Source of the DNA: Lysobacterales bacterium
GTDB lineage: Bacteria > Pseudomonadota > Gammaproteobacteria > Xanthomonadales > Xanthomonadaceae
NCBI GenBank assembly: GCA_015655035.1
Contig: JAATFS010000179.1
Location: forward strand, 1-17,030
DNA: 17,030 bases
Direction: 5' to 3'
Shown here piece by piece: positions 9,328 through 17,030 of the stretch (its first letter is position 1; each line of letters begins with the position of its first letter). The translations under genes and the position numbers were made by a program. The notes under the pieces were generated by a model. The model did not search any database and was not told the origin of the DNA. It worked only from the letters and a program-made list of their open reading frames with translations.

Positions 9328-12300
9328 ATGATCGTCCTCGAGGGCGCTCCCGCCCTTTCGCCGTTCCGCCGCGCTCGGCTCGAAACCCGCCTCCAGTCCG
9401 TCGTTCCCGCATTGCGCATCAGCGGCGCCTGGCACATCTACTTCATCCAGTCCGATGCCGGGCAGCAGCCGGAACCGGCGACGTTGCGCCGGATACTGCA
9501 AGTCGAGGGCGAGCCAGCCGCGCGCGCCGAGGGCGCCCAGTCGCGCTATGTGGTGCCTCGGTTGGGGACGTTGTCGCCCTGGTCGAGCAAGGCCACCGAA
9601 TTGCTGCGTGGCGCCGGCCAGCCGGTCAAGCGGGTGGAGCGCGGTACCCGCCTCGATCTGCAGGGCTGGCCGCAGGATGCCGCGTTGCAGGCTGCGCTGG
9701 CCAAACTATTGCACGACCCGATGACGCAGTCGCTGCTGGAGTCGGCCGAAGCGGCGCAAGCGCTGTTCGGCGCGCCGGAACGGAGGGCGCTGGAACAGAT
9801 CGGCCTGGCCGAGCTGGAAAGCGCCAATACGCGGCTGGGCCTGGCACTGGCGCAGGACGAAATCGACTATCTGCGCGAGCGCTACACCGAGTTGGGCCGC
9901 GACCCGACCGATGTCGAGCTGATGATGTTCGCGCAGGCCAACTCCGAGCACTGCCGGCACAAGATCTTCAATGCCAGCTGGAGCATCGATGGCCGCGAGC
10001 AGGACCGCTCGTTGTTCAAGATGATCAAGCACACCCACCAGCAGACGCCGCAGCATACGTTGAGCGCATACAGCGACAACGCTGCGGTGGTGGCGGGATA
10101 TCCGGCCGCGCGTTACCGCCCGGACCCGGCCACCGGCCAGTACCGCAGTGAAGCGGTGGCGCCGTCGGCGTTCTGCATCAAGGTCGAGACCCACAATCAC
10201 CCGACCGCAATCGCGCCATTCCCCGGTGCGGCCACCGGGGCCGGCGGCGAGATCCGCGACGAGGGCGCCACCGGTCGTGGCGGCAAGCCCAAGGCCGGGC
10301 TGACCGGGTTCTCGGTTTCGCATCTGCGCATCCCCACGCTGCCGCAGCCGTGGGAAGCGCCGCGCGCGCTGAACCCGCGAATGGCGCCGGCACTGGAGAT
10401 CATGCTGGACGGCCCGCTCGGCGGTGCCGCGTTCAACAACGAGTTCGGCCGGCCCAACCTGCTGGGCTACTTCCGCAGCTTCGAGCTGTCTGAGGGCAGC
10501 GCGGCGGATGGAAGTACGCTGACCCGCGCCTACGATAAGCCGATCATGCTGGCCGGCGGCCTGGGCGCGATCGATCGCATCCAGGTGGAGAAGAAGACCC
10601 TGCAGCCGGGCGATGCGGTGATCGTGCTCGGTGGCCCGGCGATGCTGATCGGCCTGGGCGGCGGCGCGGCCAGTTCGGTGGCCTCCGGCGACAGCGCCGA
10701 GGACCTGGATTTCGCCAGTGTGCAGCGTGAAAACCCGGAAATGGAGCGCCGTTGCCAGGAGGTCATCGACCGCTGCGTGGCGCTGGGCACGGACAATCCG
10801 ATCCGCTGGTTCCACGACGTCGGCGCGGGTGGTTTGTCCAACGCGATTCCGGAGTTGCTGCACGACTCGGGCGTAGGTGGCGTGATCGACCTGGGCCGGG
10901 TGCCCAGCGACGATCCGTCGCTGTCGCCGCTGGAGCTGTGGTGCAACGAGTCGCAGGAGCGCTACGTGCTCGGCGTGCCGCAGGCGCGGTTGAGCGAGTT
11001 CGCCGCCATCTGCGCACGCGAGCGCTGTCCGTTCGCGGCGGTGGGCGTGGCCACGGCCGAGGAGCGGTTGGTGGTGGGCTACGGCGTCCTCGGCGCCGCT
11101 GGCGGGAACGCGGGAGCAGGACTGGAGCAGGGCGATTCGGCCATGGATGCTCGCGCGCCTGCCTCCGAGCCCACCTCGCTCCCGATCGACCTGCCAATGG
11201 ACGTGCTGTTCGGCAAGGCGCCGAAGATGCATCGCGATACCGCGCATCCTGCGCCGCCGCGCTGGCCGGTGCTGGACACCGCGGCACTGGATCTGCATCA
11301 GGCGGGCTTGCGCGTGTTGGCGCATCCGGCGGTAGCGTCGAAGAGTTTCCTGGTGACGATCGGCGACCGCAGCGTTGGCGGGCTGACCGCACGCGAGCAG
11401 ATGATCGGTCCGTGGCAACTGCCGCTGGCCGATTGCGCGATCACGCTGTCCGGCTTCGACACCTTTGCCGGTGAAGCGATGTCGATCGGCGAACGTGCGC
11501 CGTTGGCGCTGCTGGATGCAGCCGCATCGGCGCGGATGGCGGTGGGCGAGGCGATCACCAATCTGTGCGCGGCCCCGGTGCAGGCGCTGGAGTCGATCAA
11601 GCTCTCGGCCAACTGGATGGCGGCAGCTGGCCATAACGGCGAGGACGCATTGCTGTACGACGCGGTCAAGGCCGTGGGCATGGAACTGTGCCCGGCGCTG
11701 GAGCTGAGCATTCCAGTTGGCAAGGATTCGCTGTCGATGCAGGCGCAGTGGCAGGTGGCCGACGAAGCCGCATCCCCGGATCGGGTCAACCACAAGAGCG
11801 TCTCGCCGGTCTCGCTGGTCATCACTGCGTTCGCGCCGGTCGACGATGCGCGCACTCAGCTGACGCCGCTGCTGGCGCGTGAAGAGGACAGCGAGCTGTG
11901 GCTGATCGACCTCGGCGGCGACAAGCAACGCCTCGGCGGTTCGGTGCTGGCGCAGGTGCATGCCGGCGATGAGGTGCTGCCGGCGTTCGGCGGCGAGTCT
12001 CCCGATCTGGACGATCCGGAACGGCTGCGCAATTTCTTCCAGCTGATGCACGACGCACGTGCTTCCGGACTGGTGCTGGCCTATCACGACCGCAGCGACG
12101 GCGGTGCGTTCGCCGCACTGTGCGAGATGGCATTTGCCGCGCACATGGGCCTGGATATTGGCCTGGAGGGGTGGGGCGACGATGCCTTCCGCAGCCTGTT
12201 CAACGAGGAACTGGGCGCGGTGGTGCAGGTGGCCGGCGAAGATCGTGCCGCGTTTGCCGATCTAGTCGAGCGGCATGCGTTGACCGAGTATGCACAGCGG

Positions 12301-13329
12301 ATTGCCCGGCCCACGCAAAGCGCCAAGATACGCGTCAGTGCCGGGGGCAGCACCTTGGTGGAATGGCGTTGGGACGAGTTGTTCGATGCCTGGTGGTCGG
12401 TGACCCACGCGATGCAGAAGCTGCGCGACAACCCCGATAGTGCCGATCAGGAGCGCGCGATCGCGCGCGACTTCGCGGCGCCCGGGCTGAAGCCCCGCCT
12501 GGGTTTCGACGCCAACGAGGATGTCGCCGCGCCGTTCATCGCCAGCGGCGTGCGGCCGAAGATCGCGATCCTGCGCGAGCAGGGCGTCAACGGTCAGATC
12601 GAGATGGCCAACGTGTTCGAGCGCGCAGGCTTCAGCAGCCACGACGTGCACATGAGCGACCTGATCGCCGGGCGCGTCCGGTTGCAGGATTTCACCGGAC
12701 TGGCGGCCTGCGGCGGCTTCAGCTATGGCGATGTGCTGGGAGCGGGCCGGGGCTGGGCTACGTCGATCCTGGAGCGCGCCGAGCTGCGGGAGGCGTTCGC
12801 GCAGTTCTTCGCACGGCCGGATACCTTTGCTCTGGGAGTGTGCAACGGCTGCCAGATGCTGAGCCAGCTCAAGGACATCATCCCCGGGGCCGAGCGCTGG
12901 CCGCGTTTCCTGCGTAATCGCAGCGAGCAGTTCGAGGCCCGCACGGCGTTGCTGGAGGTGGTGGAGTCGCCATCGATCTTCCTGCGTGGGATGGCTGGTT
13001 CGCGCATCCCGGTGGCAGTGGCGCATGGTGAAGGCCGTGCCGAGTTCGGCAGCGCTGCCGATCAGGCCGGCGCGCAGGTGGCGCTGCGCTATGTCGATGG
13101 CGACGGCAACGTCGCCACGCACTATCCGCTCAATCCCAATGGCTCGCCGGAGGGCATTACCGGGCTGACCACGGCGGACGGACGCGTGACCATCCTGATG
13201 CCGCACCCGGAACGTACGCCGCGTACGCTCAATCTCAGCTGGGCGCCGCCCGCAGGCCACCGGCCTGGCTGGGGTGACGATTCGCCGTGGTTGCGGATGT
13301 TCCGCAACGCACGCGTCTGGTGCGGCTGA
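9328..13329 (+). CDS. purL: Phosphoribosylformylglycinamidine synthase (FGAM synthase)
   Basis: PurL uses glutamine and ATP to convert FGAR to FGAM, the fourth step of purine synthesis, in the cytoplasm. This is the large single-chain type (1333 residues; E. coli has 1295), with an N-terminal PurS-like domain, a linker, two AIRS-type synthase halves and a C-terminal glutaminase. Conserved blocks include LSPWSSKATE, NSEHCRHKIFN, VETHNHPTAI, GAATGAGGEIRDEGATGRG, CNESQERYVL and YHDRSDGG. The glutaminase triad is Cys1172 (GVCNGCQ), His1293 and Glu1295 (MPHPER). The ATG at 9328 begins MIVLEGAPALSPFR, matching the family N-terminus, so the 62 upstream open codons are not included. Residues about 585-618 are an Ala/Gly-rich insertion of roughly 26 residues relative to E. 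coli. No Shine-Dalgarno is obvious. An intrinsic terminator follows 37 bp after the stop. Confidence 0.97.
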   Translation: MIVLEGAPALSPFRRARLETRLQSVVPALRISGAWHIYFIQSDAGQQPEPATLRRILQVEGEPAARAEGAQSRYVVPRLGTLSPWSSKATELLRGAGQPVKRVERGTRLDLQGWPQDAALQAALAKLLHDPMTQSLLESAEAAQALFGAPERRALEQIGLAELESANTRLGLALAQDEIDYLRERYTELGRDPTDVELMMFAQANSEHCRHKIFNASWSIDGREQDRSLFKMIKHTHQQTPQHTLSAYSDNAAVVAGYPAARYRPDPATGQYRSEAVAPSAFCIKVETHNHPTAIAPFPGAATGAGGEIRDEGATGRGGKPKAGLTGFSVSHLRIPTLPQPWEAPRALNPRMAPALEIMLDGPLGGAAFNNEFGRPNLLGYFRSFELSEGSAADGSTLTRAYDKPIMLAGGLGAIDRIQVEKKTLQPGDAVIVLGGPAMLIGLGGGAASSVASGDSAEDLDFASVQRENPEMERRCQEVIDRCVALGTDNPIRWFHDVGAGGLSNAIPELLHDSGVGGVIDLGRVPSDDPSLSPLELWCNESQERYVLGVPQARLSEFAAICARERCPFAAVGVATAEERLVVGYGVLGAAGGNAGAGLEQGDSAMDARAPASEPTSLPIDLPMDVLFGKAPKMHRDTAHPAPPRWPVLDTAALDLHQAGLRVLAHPAVASKSFLVTIGDRSVGGLTAREQMIGPWQLPLADCAITLSGFDTFAGEAMSIGERAPLALLDAAASARMAVGEAITNLCAAPVQALESIKLSANWMAAAGHNGEDALLYDAVKAVGMELCPALELSIPVGKDSLSMQAQWQVADEAASPDRVNHKSVSPVSLVITAFAPVDDARTQLTPLLAREEDSELWLIDLGGDKQRLGGSVLAQVHAGDEVLPAFGGESPDLDDPERLRNFFQLMHDARASGLVLAYHDRSDGGAFAALCEMAFAAHMGLDIGLEGWGDDAFRSLFNEELGAVVQVAGEDRAAFADLVERHALTEYAQRIARPTQSAKIRVSAGGSTLVEWRWDELFDAWWSVTHAMQKLRDNPDSADQERAIARDFAAPGLKPRLGFDANEDVAAPFIASGVRPKIAILREQGVNGQIEMANVFERAGFSSHDVHMSDLIAGRVRLQDFTGLAACGGFSYGDVLGAGRGWATSILERAELREAFAQFFARPDTFALGVCNGCQMLSQLKDIIPGAERWPRFLRNRSEQFEARTALLEVVESPSIFLRGMAGSRIPVAVAHGEGRAEFGSAADQAGAQVALRYVDGDGNVATHYPLNPNGSPEGITGLTTADGRVTILMPHPERTPRTLNLSWAPPAGHRPGWGDDSPWLRMFRNARVWCG

Positions 13330-13366
13330 GCGCACGCGCTTCCCTCACCACACAGCGTTCTCAAGA

Positions 13367-13397
13367 GCCCGTCGGCGTCATGCCGGCGGGCTTTTTT
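13367..13397 (+). terminator. Intrinsic terminator after purL
   Basis: gcccgtcggc (13367-13376) pairs with gccggcgggc (13382-13391) over 10 bp with one G-U pair and a 5-nt loop. It is followed immediately by six Ts (13392-13397). Its place just after the purL stop makes it the purL terminator and separates purL from the adhesin gene. Confidence 0.92.
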
Positions 13398-13537
13398 CAT
13401 GTTAGAGGGGCCCTCTACATGACGGTCTTCGTCATCGCCGACACAATCGGCACTGTCAACGAATGGCATCGAAAACTTAACTAATTTCACAAAAATAGTG
13501 ATGTTCATCAAAATTATTCCGGTATTTCGTCAATAAC
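13398..13537. other. Structured, partly AT-rich intergenic DNA upstream of the adhesin
   Basis: Three small dyads follow the terminator in a row: CATGT-t-AGAGGG-g-CCCTCT-ACATG (13398-13421, one bulged base), ATGACG-gtctt-CGTCAT (13419-13435) and GCCGA-cacaa-TCGGC (13437-13451). From about 13475 the sequence becomes clearly AT-rich against its GC-rich surroundings. It contains TCAC-N7-GTGA (13487-13501) and a perfect dyad TGATG-tt-CATCA (13499-13510), about 28 bp upstream of the candidate -35. These are candidate regulator sites; no regulator can be named. A 21-codon frame at 13419-13484 is noted under findings but is not called as a gene. Confidence 0.4.
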
Positions 13538-13566
13538 TTGACGCTAGGTTTCGCTACTGTTAAGAC
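13538..13566 (+). promoter_or_regulatory. Candidate sigma-70 promoter of the adhesin gene
   Basis: TTGACG (13538-13543) is separated by 17 bp from TAAGAC (13561-13566), and a TG immediately precedes the -10 with one base between, as in extended -10 promoters. The -10 itself matches only 3 of 6 consensus bases. If used, the transcript would have a leader of about 140 nt. A second TTGACG at 13603-13608 has no good -10 partner. The rest of the leader (13567-13700) shows a small GTGATCAC palindrome (13670-13677) and nothing else I can assign. Confidence 0.45.
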
Positions 13567-13700
13567 TTGCAGCCCGTCACATAGTCCGCCTTCGTTCATT
13601 TTTTGACGCGTTATGCCGGTGTGTGGCGTTGATGCCATGGGAATCCCGGTCGGCCGTGTTGGGCGATGTGTGATCACCAAATAACCGCCCGTCCCCCCTC

Positions 13701-13705
13701 AGGAG
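13701..13705 (+). promoter_or_regulatory. Adhesin gene ribosome-binding site
   Basis: AGGAG lies ten bases upstream of the ATG at 13716 and supports that start, which also opens the extended signal peptide expected of this family. Confidence 0.65.
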
Positions 13706-13715
13706 CAGCACGTCG

Positions 13716-16700
13716 ATGAATCGGATTTATCGCAAGGTCTGGAGCAAGTCGTTGGGTAAGTGGACCGTGGCCTCGGAGTTGGCCACCGGGGACAGCGCGG
13801 GTACGAGCGCCGGCTCGCGTATCGATCGCCGTCGTGGGGGGGCGCTGTCTGCCGCTGTGGCGCTGGTCCTTGGCGGCATGGGCGGGCTGGGGACAAGTGC
13901 GGCTCACGCGCAGTCGGTTGCCGCGGCGACCCAGGACACGTACTTCCAGGCCAGCGGCGGTTCCGACAGCGATGCCGGTGCCTATGTCGAAGGCGATTAC
14001 GCGGTGGCCGCAGGCGAAGGTGCCAATGCGATTGGCAACGCGACAACTGCGCTCGGCAGCGGCGCCACCACGTTGGCCGACAACGCCACCGCGGTGGGTA
14101 GCAACGCGCTGGCCAGTGGCCAGAACAGCGCGGCCTTCGGCCATGCGGCGCAGGCCACCGGTCCCGGTAGCGTGGCCGTCGGCGGTGTCGCGGTAGATGA
14201 AAACGGAGAGGCCTTGATCACCGCCGGTGGCGTGGCGGTGGACACCGGCGCCACCAGTTCCGGCATCGGCGGCACCGCGGTCGGTGGCAGCGCTGAAGCG
14301 TCCGGGTTTGCCGCGTCGTCCTACGGCGTCGGCGCCAGCGCGGCCGGCGCGCAGGCGTCGGCCTTGGGCGCGGTGGCCACTGCCAGCGGCGATTACGCCA
14401 CGGCGGTCGGTACCGAGACCGTCGCCAGCGGCACCAGCAGCGTGGCGCTGGGCGGGCCAGCCGACCTGATTCCGGGGCTTGGCTGGTTCGTGCAAACCCA
14501 GGCCAGTGGCGAAGCAGCGGTGGCGCTGGGCGCCGGGGCGGTCGCTTCGGGCGACTACGCCACCGCTGCCGGAACACTCACCGCTGCCGAAGGGGTGGAG
14601 GCCACCGCGCTGGGCTACTTTGCCTATGCACCCGGCGCGGGTGCCAGCGCGCTGGGCGCTGAGTCCTGGGCGTCGGGCGAGCTGAGCACCGCGCTGGGCT
14701 TCTACAGCACCGCGCTGGGCGCAAACAGCGTGGCGTTGGGCGCCAATTCAATAGCGGCCCGCGCTAACACCGTCTCGGTTGGCGATAGCGGCGCCGAACG
14801 TCAGATCACCAACGTTGCCGCCGGTACCGAAGGCACCGACGCAGTGAACCTGGACCAGCTGAACCCCGTGGCAGAGGTTGCCGGCACCACCGCCCGCCTT
14901 TACACCGGCACCGGCGAAGGGACGGCCCTGGCCGAGGGCGAGGACGGGGTGGCCGCCGGTTCCAATGCGACCGCCGCTGGTGACTACGCCACCGCGCTGG
15001 GATCGAGCAGCTATGCGCAAGGCCAGGGCGCCACGGCGATTGGCAGCGGTGCGGTGGCGGTGGCGGACGATGCCACCGCCACCGGCTTCAACAGTGTCGC
15101 CAGCGGCGACAGCGCCGTGGCTGCCGGTGCCGGCGCGCAGGCCAGTGGCCAGTACGCCACGGCGGTCGGTGCACAGAGCGTGGCGGCCGGCACCAGCGGC
15201 GCGGCGTTCGGCTTCGGTGCCGAGGCCGGCGCGAACTACGCCACCGCGCTGGGCGGCTATGCCACCGCTTCCGGTTTCAACAGCACGGCAGTGGGCAATT
15301 TCAGTGCGGCGTCCGGCGCCAACAGCGTGGCCTTGGGCGGCGATGCGCAGGCTTCGGGTGGCTATAGCACGGCGACCGGCCAAGGCAGTCTGGCTTCAGG
15401 CAGCAACAGTGTGGCCGTTGGCGGCGCGTTGTTCGGGCTGCTGCCGACCGAGGCGTCGGGCGACTATTCGACTGCGGTGGGTGGCGGTGCGTGGGCCTCG
15501 GGTGTCAACAGCACCGCGCTCGGCAACGCGGCCGAATCCAGTGGCGTCAATTCAGTCGCGTTGGGCGCGGATTCGATCGCCGCGCGCGACAACACCGTAT
15601 CGGTGGGCAGTGCCGGCAACGAACGCCAGATCACCCAGGTCGCCGCGGGTACCGAGGGCACCGACGCAGTGAACGTCGACCAGCTTGACGCGGTGGCCGA
15701 AGTGGCCGAAGGCACTGCCCAGCGGTTCGTCGCCAGCGGCGAGGGAACGGCTATTGTCGAAGGCGTCGATGCGACCGCGGCTGGTTCCAATGCGACCGCC
15801 GCCGGTGACTATGCCACTGCGCTGGGATCGAGCAGCTATGCGCAAGGCCAGGGCGCCTCGGCGATCGGCAGCGGCGCGGTGGCGGTGGCGGACGATGCCA
15901 CCGCGATCGGCTTCAACAGTGTTGCCAGCGGCGACAGCGCCGTGGCTGCCGGTGCCGGCGCGCAGGCCAGCGGCCAGTACGCCACGGCGGTCGGTGCGCA
16001 GAGCGTGGCGGCCGGTACCAGCGGCGCGGCGTTCGGCTTCGGCGCCGAGGCTGGCGCGAATTACGCCACCGCGCTGGGTGGTTATGCCGCCGCTTCCGGC
16101 TTCAACAGCACGGCAGTGGGCAATTTCAGTGCTGCGTCCGGCAGTGGCAGTGTGGCCGTTGGCGGCGATGCGCAGGCTTCGGGTGGCTACAGCACCGCGA
16201 CCGGCCAAGGCAGTCTGGCTTCAGGTAGCAACAGTGTGGCCGTTGGCGGCGCGTTGTTCGGGCTGTTGCCGACCGAGGCGTCGGGCGACTATTCGACTGC
16301 GGTAGGTGGCGGTGCGTGGGCCTCGGGTGTCAACAGCACCGCGCTCGGCAACGCGGCCGAATCCAGTGGCGTCAATTCCGTTGCGCTAGGGGCCGACTCG
16401 ATCGCCGCGCGCGACAACACCGTATCAGTGGGCAGTGCCGGCAACGAACGCCAGATCACCCAGGTCGCCGCCGGCACCGAGGGCACCGACGCGGTGAATG
16501 TGGCGCAGTTGCAGGCCGTGGCTGAAGTCGCCGGCAATACCAGCAAGTATTTCCAGGCCAGCGGCAGTGACGACAGCGATGCGGGTGCCTGGGTCGAGGG
16601 CGAAAATGCGCTGGCGGCTGGCGAGGCTGCCAATGCGCTGGCCGATGGCGCCACTGCGCTGGGTAGCGGCGCCCAGGCGTTGGCCGAGAATGCATCGGCG

Positions 16701-17030
16701 GTGGGTCTGAATGCACTTGCCGGCGGTAGCGGTGCCGCCGCGCTGGGCAGCAATGCGCAGGCATTGGCTGAGAACAGCAGTGCACTGGGGACGAACGCGC
16801 TGGCGGCTGATATCGGCGCCACCGCGACCGGTGCCGGCGCGCAGGCCACATCGACCTACAGTACTGCGACCGGCAGCGAGGCGGTGGCGTCGGACAACCA
16901 GGCCACCGCTACCGGTTTCCGTAGCGCCGCCTCCGCCGTCGGTGCGACCGCACTGGGCGGCTACAGCGAATCCAGCGGGGTGTTGTCCTCGGCACTGGGC
17001 TATGGCGCGGTGGCGTCCAGCGACTACTCC
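13716..17030 (+). CDS. xadA: Trimeric autotransporter adhesin (YadA/XadA-like), N-terminal part
   Basis: This is a type Vc secreted surface adhesin, cut by the window edge after 1105 codons without a stop. The membrane anchor and stalk C-terminus are not seen. Residues 1-24 (MNRIYRKVWSKSLGKW...) match the extended signal peptide region (ESPR) of large autotransporters. A hydrophobic segment (about 42-62) and a likely cleavage after AHA (65/66) follow. The passenger is Ala/Gly/Ser-rich with about 14-residue YadA-head repeats such as GDYATALGSSSYA. Necks with NTVSVG and DAVNxxQL occur at about 351-382, 626-657 and 901-932, separating four heads (about 74-350, 383-625, 658-900 and 944 onward). 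Heads 2 and 3 are near-identical duplicates; heads 1 and 4 share a YFQASG start. The symbol xadA follows the Xanthomonas name for such proteins, and several paralogues exist, so the exact orthologue is less certain than the family. It stands alone after the purL terminator. Confidence 0.9.
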   Translation, partial: MNRIYRKVWSKSLGKWTVASELATGDSAGTSAGSRIDRRRGGALSAAVALVLGGMGGLGTSAAHAQSVAAATQDTYFQASGGSDSDAGAYVEGDYAVAAGEGANAIGNATTALGSGATTLADNATAVGSNALASGQNSAAFGHAAQATGPGSVAVGGVAVDENGEALITAGGVAVDTGATSSGIGGTAVGGSAEASGFAASSYGVGASAAGAQASALGAVATASGDYATAVGTETVASGTSSVALGGPADLIPGLGWFVQTQASGEAAVALGAGAVASGDYATAAGTLTAAEGVEATALGYFAYAPGAGASALGAESWASGELSTALGFYSTALGANSVALGANSIAARANTVSVGDSGAERQITNVAAGTEGTDAVNLDQLNPVAEVAGTTARLYTGTGEGTALAEGEDGVAAGSNATAAGDYATALGSSSYAQGQGATAIGSGAVAVADDATATGFNSVASGDSAVAAGAGAQASGQYATAVGAQSVAAGTSGAAFGFGAEAGANYATALGGYATASGFNSTAVGNFSAASGANSVALGGDAQASGGYSTATGQGSLASGSNSVAVGGALFGLLPTEASGDYSTAVGGGAWASGVNSTALGNAAESSGVNSVALGADSIAARDNTVSVGSAGNERQITQVAAGTEGTDAVNVDQLDAVAEVAEGTAQRFVASGEGTAIVEGVDATAAGSNATAAGDYATALGSSSYAQGQGASAIGSGAVAVADDATAIGFNSVASGDSAVAAGAGAQASGQYATAVGAQSVAAGTSGAAFGFGAEAGANYATALGGYAAASGFNSTAVGNFSAASGSGSVAVGGDAQASGGYSTATGQGSLASGSNSVAVGGALFGLLPTEASGDYSTAVGGGAWASGVNSTALGNAAESSGVNSVALGADSIAARDNTVSVGSAGNERQITQVAAGTEGTDAVNVAQLQAVAEVAGNTSKYFQASGSDDSDAGAWVEGENALAAGEAANALADGATALGSGAQALAENASAVGLNALAGGSGAAALGSNAQALAENSSALGTNALAADIGATATGAGAQATSTYSTATGSEAVASDNQATATGFRSAASAVGATALGGYSESSGVLSSALGYGAVASSDYS
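14958..15674 (+). repeat. Adhesin head-neck module, tandem copy 1
   Basis: This is the high-identity portion of an 825-bp (275-residue) tandem module. Every position aligns to the one 825 bp downstream without a gap. It encodes head 2 and neck 2 of the adhesin. The period also holds back to the first neck (14766-14861), with lower similarity over about 14841-14957. Confidence 0.9.
15783..16499 (+). repeat. Adhesin head-neck module, tandem copy 2
   Basis: This is the second copy of the 825-bp module, encoding head 3 and neck 3. By eye I count about 46 mismatches in 717 bp against copy 1 (about 94% identity). Only six amino acids change in 239 codons, so most differences are synonymous. Confidence 0.9.

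Noticed and set aside
9706..12144. 812-codon open frame on the minus strand
   Set aside because: It is antisense to purL, whose conserved motifs cover the whole stretch. The composition (Gln/Arg/His-rich) is typical of a shadow.
12262..13335. 357-codon open frame on the minus strand
   Set aside because: It is antisense to the glutaminase end of purL, with no recognisable protein features.
14748..16208. Two similar minus-strand frames of 211 and 218 codons (14748-15383 and 15552-16208)
   Set aside because: They resemble each other only because they lie antisense to the duplicated adhesin modules. The sense strand has the ESPR, heads and necks.
14958..16499. Long direct repeats as a possible CRISPR array or insertion sequence
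   Set aside because: The repeats are in frame, 825 bp long and coding, with no short repeat-spacer pattern and no terminal inverted repeats.

Overview
The window reads as core chromosome of a high-GC gammaproteobacterium of the Xanthomonadaceae, most likely Xanthomonas. The reasons are the gene order, the GC-rich codon use and a large YadA-type (XadA-like) adhesin directly downstream of purL. No tRNA, rRNA, CRISPR array, transposase gene or prophage gene was found. The genus is inferred from content and remembered synteny, not from a database search.

Layout. Positions 1-4317 carry a leftward cluster in transcription order pepA, holC, valS: leucyl aminopeptidase, DNA polymerase III chi, and valyl-tRNA synthetase cut by the window edge. 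This order is also known from Escherichia coli. Each of its two gaps holds a perfect 12-bp inverted repeat, one of which abuts the valS start. Divergent from pepA is lptF-lptG (4426-6620), the inner-membrane permease pair of the lipopolysaccharide exporter, with overlapping stop and start codons. A small leftward RDD membrane protein (6643-7116) faces lptG. Rightward xerD (7215-8189) and a DsbC-like thiol-disulfide protein (8269-9054) follow; the latter carries a lipobox. Next comes purL (9328-13329), closed by a strong intrinsic terminator at 13367-13397.

The most distinctive part is 13398-17030. A roughly 320-bp intergenic region has small dyads and a locally AT-rich promoter-like stretch. 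It leads into a trimeric autotransporter adhesin that runs off the right edge after 1105 codons. Its passenger is built from large head-plus-neck modules. Two of these (period exactly 825 bp, 275 residues) are tandem copies about 94% identical in DNA, with mostly synonymous differences. The first and fourth heads belong to a different, mutually similar subtype.

How the genes relate. Several products serve the envelope: LptFG moves LPS, the DsbC homologue would handle disulfides in the periplasm, and the adhesin is secreted to the surface. The rest are housekeeping: translation, replication, purine synthesis, peptide turnover and chromosome dimer resolution. In E. coli, PepA is also a DNA-binding accessory factor for XerCD recombination at plasmid sites, so PepA and XerD in one window is worth noting, but nothing here shows that they work together. 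I see no clear new multi-gene system; the noteworthy material is the adhesin architecture and the intergenic repeats.
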